From CAYFUR01 sp964346275 (GTDB taxonomy: Bacteria > Sumerlaeota > Sumerlaeia > SLMS01), in contig CAYFUR010000040.1 in assembly GCA_964346275.1 (NCBI GenBank), positions 1 to 32,825 of the forward strand: a stretch of DNA of 32,825 bases, in the 5' to 3' direction. Positions 7,535 to 15,100 of the stretch are shown here, piece by piece. A model generated the notes under the pieces. The model saw only the letters and a list, made by a program, of their open reading frames with translations. It did no database searches and was not told the origin of the DNA. Each line of letters starts with the position of its first letter. The stretch's first letter is position 1. The translations under genes and the position numbers were made by a program.

Positions 7535-8401
7535 TCAAAAGAGCACCCAGGTTGTGGCGCCAGTCTGCTCGCGAAGCAGGCTGGCGGCGCTTTGGGCAAA
7601 AACTTCGTGAGCGCGCGTCGTGGGGTGAAACTCGTCCCACCAGAGGCGCTCTTCCGGATTTGTGCAGACCTCCCCGCCAAGTCGGCACGGAAAGACCGTC
7701 TCGGTAAAGCCGTAGGAAGAAGGGTCGGCGTAGACTTCTTCCGTGGCCGTGTAAAGATCGAACAGAAGGATGGAGACGCCGAGTTGGTCTTCCAGCAGGG
7801 GAAGGCGCTGCTCGAGGAGCTGGTTATGGTCATCCGAGTCTGAAGAAATGTTTTCCTGAAAATCACCTCCGATAACAATGGAGAGGGGCGCCCGCCCGAG
7901 ATCGGGCAGGTTGCTGACGAGGAACGTCGATGCTCCCTCGGCCGCGAGACCGCTGATGGCGATTTCGATGGCGTTCACCACGGTTTCCGGCTCGCGGGCC
8001 GCGACGTAATCATTGGCCCCGATGAGAATGACATAGAGCCCGTGGCCCTGGGGATCGAGAGCGGGGGTGGCCTCCTCGAATTCTCCCAATTGAGTCAATA
8101 AGCCATGAATCGGGTCTGTCTGGCTGTCCGCCCGGGCCCCCGCCCAGGCGTAGTTCGTTTCTTCCACAAAGGGGACGGCAAAATCTTCGGCAAGATACTC
8201 CACCCAGACAGGCCCATCGCTGAAGCGGCCTTCGAAGTACGGCGGGCTGGGGGGCGAGGTTTCCCCCGAGGCGGCGTAGGAGCGGCCCGTATCGGAGAGG
8301 CTGTCGCCGAAGATGTAGAGCTGGTCGAAAGGCTGGGCGCCGGCGGGTGCGGTGATCAGGCCCAGGGTGCTTGCAAAGAGAGCGATTCGCAGTACGACCA
8401 T
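7535..8401 (-). CDS. Exported SGNH/GDSL-family hydrolase (lipase/esterase-like)
   Basis: A GDSL-type esterase of about 288 residues when started at the ATG 8401, which places a signal peptide (MVVLRIALFASTLGLITAPAGA) at the N-terminus. A longer frame runs up to 8509 but adds a polar, cysteine-containing segment ahead of the signal. Catalytic blocks are all present: block I IFGDSLSDTG with nucleophile Ser34, block III IGANDY with Asn130, and block V DEFHPT with Asp256 and His259. The spacing resembles outer-membrane or secreted lipases and thermolabile-haemolysin-like enzymes. The product probably acts on ester bonds of lipids or acetylated polysaccharide outside the cytoplasm; the substrate is unknown. 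Start choice is the main uncertainty. Confidence 0.88.
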   Translation of the reverse strand: MVVLRIALFASTLGLITAPAGAQPFDQLYIFGDSLSDTGRSYAASGETSPPSPPYFEGRFSDGPVWVEYLAEDFAVPFVEETNYAWAGARADSQTDPIHGLLTQLGEFEEATPALDPQGHGLYVILIGANDYVAAREPETVVNAIEIAISGLAAEGASTFLVSNLPDLGRAPLSIVIGGDFQENISSDSDDHNQLLEQRLPLLEDQLGVSILLFDLYTATEEVYADPSSYGFTETVFPCRLGGEVCTNPEERLWWDEFHPTTRAHEVFAQSAASLLREQTGATTWVLF

Positions 8402-8680
8402 CCAGGGGAATCTCTTTTCACAAGATGATGGATTGATGCTAAAACTTAGTTTAATCGACTTCAAGCCTTTCCGCCTCAGCCATGAGGCCTCCTGAATACT
8501 CAGCTCCATGACAGATCAAGAAGGATAATCAAGTCAATGAAGCCATATGGCGAATGGGGATTTGAGGGAAGCTTCAAAGCTGAGCTTGCCCCATGAAGGT
8601 TTGTCAGTTGGACTGATAAAACTTTGAGTTTTGTTCTAGAAGGAAGGCCAGCCTGGTTGTTGTTTTGGGCACGGCACCAC

Positions 8681-11600
8681 ATGAGGTCATCCCGCGTGAG
8701 CGAGAGAGTTTGCCCCCTTTGTTTTGAACCTCTGCCCTCGCCGCTTCCGGCGTTTTGCCCGGAATGCGCGGCGCCGACCGCCATGGCGGGCGGGGTCGAG
8801 GGCTCTTCATCGAAGGAAAATAAGAAGGATCGGAAGCATTCCACGGAAGAAGAGGCGGCGGGATCGGACGAGATCGGCGATCTGCTGATCCGCCAGTTTT
8901 CGGATTATGATGTCCCCGTTCCCCGGCAATGGTCGGAGCGGCTGCGCGCGCTTGCGAAGGAAGCCGAGCCGGGGCGGCGCTATGCCACGATGATCTTTGT
9001 GGATATTTCGGGATATACACAAATTGCCCGCCTGCTCCCGGAATCGCGCATCAAGGAACTGCGGACGTGGTTCTTTACGTTGTGCTCAAAGTCAATCGAG
9101 CGGCACGGCGGATTCTTGATCCAGCTTTTGGGGGATGGTGTGTTTGCGGCCTTTGGCGCGCCGTGGGCCTTCGAGCGCGATGCGGAGGCCGGGATCGAGT
9201 GTTTGCTGGAAATCCGGGAAGCCGTGCGGCGGAAGGGATCATTCGACGGGCATGGATTGCATATCCATGCCGGCGCGGCAAACGGCGTGATCAATGTGGA
9301 CATGGTGGAAGAGGGAGGAAGGCGGCGGCCCGATCTCTTCGGAACGGCGGTGAACCTGGCTTCGAAGCTCCAGCAGCATGCCGAGCCCGATTGTATTCTG
9401 ATTCCGCAGCCCCTCGGTGAATTCGTTATCTATAAGTTTTCTCTGCGGAAGAGAGAGGAGGAGGCGGACCCGGTCGGCGGAGAGTCTGTGTTTTTTGAAG
9501 TCGAGGGGCGTCTGGAATCTCCGGGAGAGCGGCGCCCGGCGGACGCGCCATTCATCGGGAGGGAACCGGAGCTTTCCTATCTGAGAGAGGCGATCCAGTC
9601 GCTCCGCCCGGCAGCGCCTTTTCGGGCGATCCGCATCACCGGCGAGGCGGGCATTGGCAAGACGCGCTTGATAGAAGAACTTCTTGCTGATCTGGGGCCG
9701 GATGCGCCCCGCTCGGTGTCTATACGCCTCGAACCTTTTCACCAGAGCATGATGCTCCATGCCGCGGCCGCGCTTGTCCGGGCGGTGGCGAAAGAGGCGC
9801 CAGAGGCGGACGCCTCCGCCTATCGGGATGCGGTTGGTTTTGTGCTGGGCGACGAGGCAAGCCGCCGAAGGGTGAAGCAACTGCCGCCGGGATTGCTGAA
9901 ATCCACGGTGGTGGAATCCATCACGTCCTTTCTGGCGAAGGCCCTGCCGAGGGCCGCACCGGTTGTTTTTCTCGACGATGCGCAATGGTGCGATCCGTTC
10001 AGCGGCGGAGTTTTGCGAAAGCTTCGAAAGACGTCGCCGCGGGGGGTGGTGCTGATCATTGCGGGGCGGAGGCAGGAGGACGATGGCGAGACTCATTTCT
10101 TTCTTAACGGTGGTGGGCAGCGCGAGGAAAATCCCCTCTGGCAGGAAGGATGGGAGGAACTGGAGCTGGGGGCGTTGGAATCCCGCCATGCGGAAGCGCT
10201 TCTCGTGGAATTGCTCGGAAAGAATTCGAGCCATCCCGCGATATACAAGCGCCTGATGGAGGAGTCGGAAGGAGTGCCTCTGTTCCTGACGGAGCTGGGC
10301 CGGCTGGCGGGCGACTACGGCGAGCCGGACCTTGCGGCGTTTGCTGAAATGGTCGAGAAAGAGCACACGCTCGATTCCATGACTTTGCTCATCGAAGTCC
10401 TTCAAGCCAGGTTTGATCGTTTGACATCTTATCAGCGGTTGATTCTGCAGGCAGGGGCCGTGCTGGGCCGGCGGTTTCGCGAAAGCCTGATCAGTGGATG
10501 GAGTGATGCCCAGGAACGTTTGATGGAGGAGTTGGCGATTCTCAAGGGCATGCGTATGCTGAGGGACCAGGCGCTGCCGGACGACCGGGAATACGAATTT
10601 GTCCCGGCGCTTTTGCGCGATGCCGCTTATGGGATGTTGACCGAAGAGCAACGGCGCCATCTCCACGAAGTTTTTGCGGAAATGATCGAACGGAAATTCG
10701 CGAGCAGGGTGGAAGAAGTGGCGGCGGAGCTTGTGCATCACTGGCTTCGGGCGAAGCGGCTGGACCGCGCGCGGCCGTGGGTGCGCCGCGTTGCTCGATC
10801 GGCGCTGCGCAGCGGGTTTCCCGCGCAGGCTTACCACCTGACTGCGGAGGCCATTCGCCTGTCGGATGAAGAGATCGCGAAGGATTCCGGAGCGCGACCG
10901 GGCGGACTCGCGTCTATGCAACATGCCCTTCTTCACGAGGAGGCCGGGAGGGCGGCGCGCAGCCTGGGCGATTACTCCGCTTCCCTGGCGCACCTCAGGG
11001 AATGGCGCCGGCTGGCAGAAGAGGGCGGAAACGAGATCTGGATCGCCATGGCGCAGCACCAGATCGCCATCACGTGCTTCGAGTCGGGCCGGAACCAGGA
11101 GAGCGAGGAATTGCTGGAAGAGTTGCTTTCCCGTGACGGGCTTATCGAGTTTCTCCGGCCGAAGGTTCTTTCCACATACGGGCATCTTCTTGTCCGGCGG
11201 GGGAATTACCAGCGGGCCATCGGCGTCTATAAGCAAAGCGCTGATGATTCGCGCGGCCAGGCGCCATCGGTGGCGGGCGACGCGATGGCGAGCGCGGCGC
11301 TCTGTTATCAGAGATTGGGAAAGCCGGAACTTGGTCTGGAGGCCGCAGAGGAGGCGGCGGCGCTCTACCAGCGGGGCGGATCGGCCTTTGGAGAGTGCGT
11401 GGCCCGGAATAATCGCGCTATCCTGCTCGAGCGGCTGGGGCGCTATGGCGAGGCGAAGGACACATACCGCCATGCCCTCGAGAGAGCCACCGATTGCAGT
11501 TATCTGCACGCCATGGCGGCAATCGAGGCGAATCTGAGTTTCATTGCCTACTTGGAGGAAGATGCGGAGGCGGCGGCGCGGCACGCTGCGCGGTCGCTGA

Positions 11601-12091
11601 ATCTGGCCGAGATGATATCCCACGGCAATTCTGTCGCGATTGCCCTGATCAACCAGGGGCTGGCTTTTTCCCTCTCTTTGCAAAGATCCGAGGCGAGGAA
11701 AAACCTGGATAAGGCAATGTCTCTCCTGAGGGATATGGATGACCGGGATATGTATATCGAGGCGAGCACGGAGGCAGCCTGGCTGGCGATGCTTGATCAG
11801 GATGAAAAAGCGGCAGAGGGATTCCTCGTCGACCAAGGAGATATTGTTTCGAATGAGATCGCTGTCTATAGACAATCCCTGCGATGTGCCCTGGGCCTGG
11901 AAACAATTGAGCGCGATGAGCTGTTTTGCGTCCAAAAACTGTCCGCTCCTTCGGAGGAGGCACCTGCGTTGACCCGCATCCGCCAGCTGCGAATTGGCGA
12001 GTGGCTGGCGCAGCAAGGGAAAATCGATGAAGCTGCGCAGGCCTTTCGCACGGGGAGACGGAAAGTCCTGAGCCGGGTTGGTTTAAAATGA
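8681..12091 (+). CDS. Class III cyclase-like / AAA ATPase / TPR regulator
   Basis: A 1136-residue multidomain signalling protein. A short zinc ribbon comes first (CPLC...CPEC, residues about 11-29). The class III nucleotide cyclase homology domain spans about 90-260, with metal-binding Asp108 (FVDISGYT), Asp152 (LLGDGVFAAFG) and DLFGTAVNLASKLQ. A STAND/AAA_16 ATPase module follows from about 297 (FIGREPEL), with Walker A GEAGIGKT at 321-328 and Walker B VVFLDDAQWCD. The second half is helical TPR-type repeats. This architecture is known for large bacterial signalling ATPases. Relative to canonical adenylate cyclases, the base-selecting Lys is Gln and the transition-state Arg is Lys, so activity is uncertain. 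TTG starts at 8624 or 8657 (GGAAGG upstream) are alternatives to this ATG. Confidence 0.88.
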   Translation: MRSSRVSERVCPLCFEPLPSPLPAFCPECAAPTAMAGGVEGSSSKENKKDRKHSTEEEAAGSDEIGDLLIRQFSDYDVPVPRQWSERLRALAKEAEPGRRYATMIFVDISGYTQIARLLPESRIKELRTWFFTLCSKSIERHGGFLIQLLGDGVFAAFGAPWAFERDAEAGIECLLEIREAVRRKGSFDGHGLHIHAGAANGVINVDMVEEGGRRRPDLFGTAVNLASKLQQHAEPDCILIPQPLGEFVIYKFSLRKREEEADPVGGESVFFEVEGRLESPGERRPADAPFIGREPELSYLREAIQSLRPAAPFRAIRITGEAGIGKTRLIEELLADLGPDAPRSVSIRLEPFHQSMMLHAAAALVRAVAKEAPEADASAYRDAVGFVLGDEASRRRVKQLPPGLLKSTVVESITSFLAKALPRAAPVVFLDDAQWCDPFSGGVLRKLRKTSPRGVVLIIAGRRQEDDGETHFFLNGGGQREENPLWQEGWEELELGALESRHAEALLVELLGKNSSHPAIYKRLMEESEGVPLFLTELGRLAGDYGEPDLAAFAEMVEKEHTLDSMTLLIEVLQARFDRLTSYQRLILQAGAVLGRRFRESLISGWSDAQERLMEELAILKGMRMLRDQALPDDREYEFVPALLRDAAYGMLTEEQRRHLHEVFAEMIERKFASRVEEVAAELVHHWLRAKRLDRARPWVRRVARSALRSGFPAQAYHLTAEAIRLSDEEIAKDSGARPGGLASMQHALLHEEAGRAARSLGDYSASLAHLREWRRLAEEGGNEIWIAMAQHQIAITCFESGRNQESEELLEELLSRDGLIEFLRPKVLSTYGHLLVRRGNYQRAIGVYKQSADDSRGQAPSVAGDAMASAALCYQRLGKPELGLEAAEEAAALYQRGGSAFGECVARNNRAILLERLGRYGEAKDTYRHALERATDCSYLHAMAAIEANLSFIAYLEEDAEAAARHAARSLNLAEMISHGNSVAIALINQGLAFSLSLQRSEARKNLDKAMSLLRDMDDRDMYIEASTEAAWLAMLDQDEKAAEGFLVDQGDIVSNEIAVYRQSLRCALGLETIERDELFCVQKLSAPSEEAPALTRIRQLRIGEWLAQQGKIDEAAQAFRTGRRKVLSRVGLK

Positions 12092-12194
12092 AATCAACCC
12101 CATATCTTTATTCTTAAATTTTGGGATTGAGCCTCGGGCGCTGCTCCTTAATGTTCGAATGTTCTTAAATGCTCAATGGTAAAGGCGCTCAATA

Positions 12195-15100
12195 ATGTAT
12201 GATCAACGGAAAGCGCTGCTTCATGTTTTCTTTCTGGTGGTCTTGATCCTTTCCGGGACGTTGGATTCGCATGCGCAAATTGTGGAGGGGGAAGTTCTGA
12301 TTCGGTTCTCCGGCGATGGGCCGGAATGGAACCCGGGGAAAGCCACGTATCGGGGAAACGGGGAAATTGAGAAAGCGGCGTCGCGCCATGGGCTGATTGA
12401 GGCGCGGATGATTACGGAGAAGAGCGGGAAAGGGGCCATAGCCCGGACGATTCACCACTTACGGTTTCCGGCCGATTCCGACGCGGAACAAATTGCGAAG
12501 GAACTGGAGGGGGTGCCGGGGGTGGACCACGCGGAACCGGTGTTGCGGGGGCGGGCGGCCTATGTGCCTTCGGATCCGCTCTGGGGCCAGCAGTTGGCGG
12601 ACCTCGCGGCCGTGGGGCTGGAGGAGGCGTGGGAAGTCCGCCGTGCGGACGGGGCGGTGCGCGTGGCCGTGCTGGATTCCGGGGTCGAGGCGTTCCACCC
12701 GGACCTGGTGGGGGCGCTGGACCTTTCGGCTTCGCGGAATATCGCCGACGGCACGACGTCGATCTACGACGATCTCGGCCATGGAACGCGCGTGGCGGGC
12801 CTTGTGGGCGCGGCGGGTAATAACGGGGAAGGGATTGCGGGCGTTGGTTTTGGCGCGACGCTGATTTCCTATGATGTTTTTCGATCCGATGGCTCAGTCA
12901 CGTCCGCCGATGTGATCGCCGGTCTCGACCAGGCGGCCGCCGCCGGGGCACAGGTCGCGACGCTCAGCTTCACGTTTCAGGCTTATTCGCAACTCATGGA
13001 CGAAGCCTGCGGCGCGGCGGAGCAGGCGGGGCTGCTGCTCGTTGGCGCGGCGGGGAATCAGAACCAGGGAGAGCTGCCCGTTTATCCGGCGTCCTTTGAT
13101 TCCGTGATGGGCGTTGGCGCGACGGGCGAGGACGGGACGAGCCGCGCGCCCTGGTCGAACTTTAACGGGAGCGAGGACGGGCTGGTGGAGGTGGCCGCGC
13201 CGGGGACGACGGTGCTGACAACAACGCCGGGGGAGAGCTATGGCGAGGAAGGGTCGTCGGGGACGAGCTACTCCGTGGCCGTGGTGGCGGGCGTGGCGGC
13301 CCTGCTGAAAGCGGAATATCCGGGCCAGAGCGGCGCAGCGCTGCGCCATCACCTGCGGGAAACCGCCTTTCCCCTGGGCAACTGGGCGGGGAACGGCCGT
13401 ATCGACGCGGCGGAGGCGCTCGGGACGCCGATGGTTCCGGAGGTGGTGGTTGCGTCGATTGATGTGGATGACGATCCCGCGTATAGCGGAAACAACGACG
13501 GCGACGGCGTTGCAGATGTGGGGGAGCGTTTCAGGGTCTCGGTGGAACTGAAATCGAACCAGGCATCGGTGCGGGACGTGACGGCTGTTCTGTCGAGCGC
13601 GTCGCCGAATATATCCGAAATTCAGAATCAGGAGGCCGCTTACTCTTTGATCGAGCATGGACGACCGGCGGCAAGCGACGGCGGCCCGTTCGGACCCTTG
13701 GTTGTCGCGGCGGATGCGCCGGCGGGGAAGATTCCCTTCAGCCTGGCGCTCTCGAACGATTCGGGGTTCAGCGAGACGGTGGGTTTCGACCTGGAGACGG
13801 AGAGCCTTTTCACGGCGCCGCGGGTGATCGATACGGACATGACCTGGACGAGCGATAAGACGTGGGTGATCGAGGAAGGGACGGTGGTGCTGGAAGGGGC
13901 GACGCTGACCATCGAGCCAGGGACGACGGTGCGGTTTGCGGAAACCGCGGAGCGAGATAACAAGCTGGAGGTGCGCGGCGGCATCGAATGCGTCGGGACG
14001 GAGGAGGAGAGGATACGGTTTGAGGCTCTAAGCGTGTCTAATAGCAACGTACTACAGTCTTCCAGGGATCTGAATACAGGAGCTGATCCCTTTGGCGTAA
14101 CCATTTGTGATCTGGATGGAAACGATCTGAATGATATTATTGTCACCACTTTAAGTGAGCAACGTGTTTGGTTCCACATGCAAAATACAGATGGAGGTTT
14201 TGATGTAGAAAATACTGTTAACATACCCGGTTCTGGGCTTGCAGGGCACGTTGAGGCAGCAGATTTGGACAATGATGGAGCAATTGAGATTGCTGTTGTT
14301 GTCTGGGGAGAGAACGTCTTTATATATCAATGGACTGGAAACGGTTTGATTGGTCCAGAGGAGCTGTTGGAGAATGGAGGATATACCCGTGGAGTCGAAG
14401 TTGGCGATGCCAATAACGATGGGTCGTTAGATATATTGGTTCCGACGTGGGACGATTCGACAGACACCGGATATTTTCTTGTTTTCCAATGGGATGGCCA
14501 TTCCTATCATGTTGTCGAGATGTTGCCGATAACAACTCAAATTACAGGATCAGTTATAGGAGATCTGGACGGTGATGGAGATTATGACATTGTAGGCGCA
14601 GGTGTTTTCAACAGCAAAATAGAGGTCCATAAATGGAATGATGGCGGATATGATGAAAACTATTCTGTCATCCCTCCTTATTCTCCTTTTTACATTGATC
14701 TAGATGATCTGGACGGCGACAATACGGGAGATATTGTTGTCTCCAATTTCTCTGGTCCTCTGTCAATATACTATGGTGAGGATGCACTGCAAGAAGGCCG
14801 TTCGGTCGATATCTCCACAGCTGAAGAATACTACGACGTCCATGTGGAGGACTTGGACCATGATACTTTTCCAGAGATTCTGGCCGTTCATCTACAAGAT
14901 AACCAAGTCACATTTATACCAAATAAGAATGGGCAATTGGGTTTTCCCGAAATGTTGACGACAGGGCCTTCGCCAAGAAGAATCGCTGTTGGAGATTTGA
15001 GCAATAATGGTTTGAAAGATGTCGCAGTGACCAATGGGTCGCACGATACAATATCCATATTTGAGTGGAAAACAAATCAAACGGTCTATAATAACTACGG

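Noticed and set aside
9239..12016. 925-codon open frame antisense to the cyclase/AAA/TPR gene
   Set aside because: It mirrors a real, domain-rich gene in GC-rich DNA; the translated product is Arg/Pro/Gln-rich with no domain. Long antisense frames are expected here.
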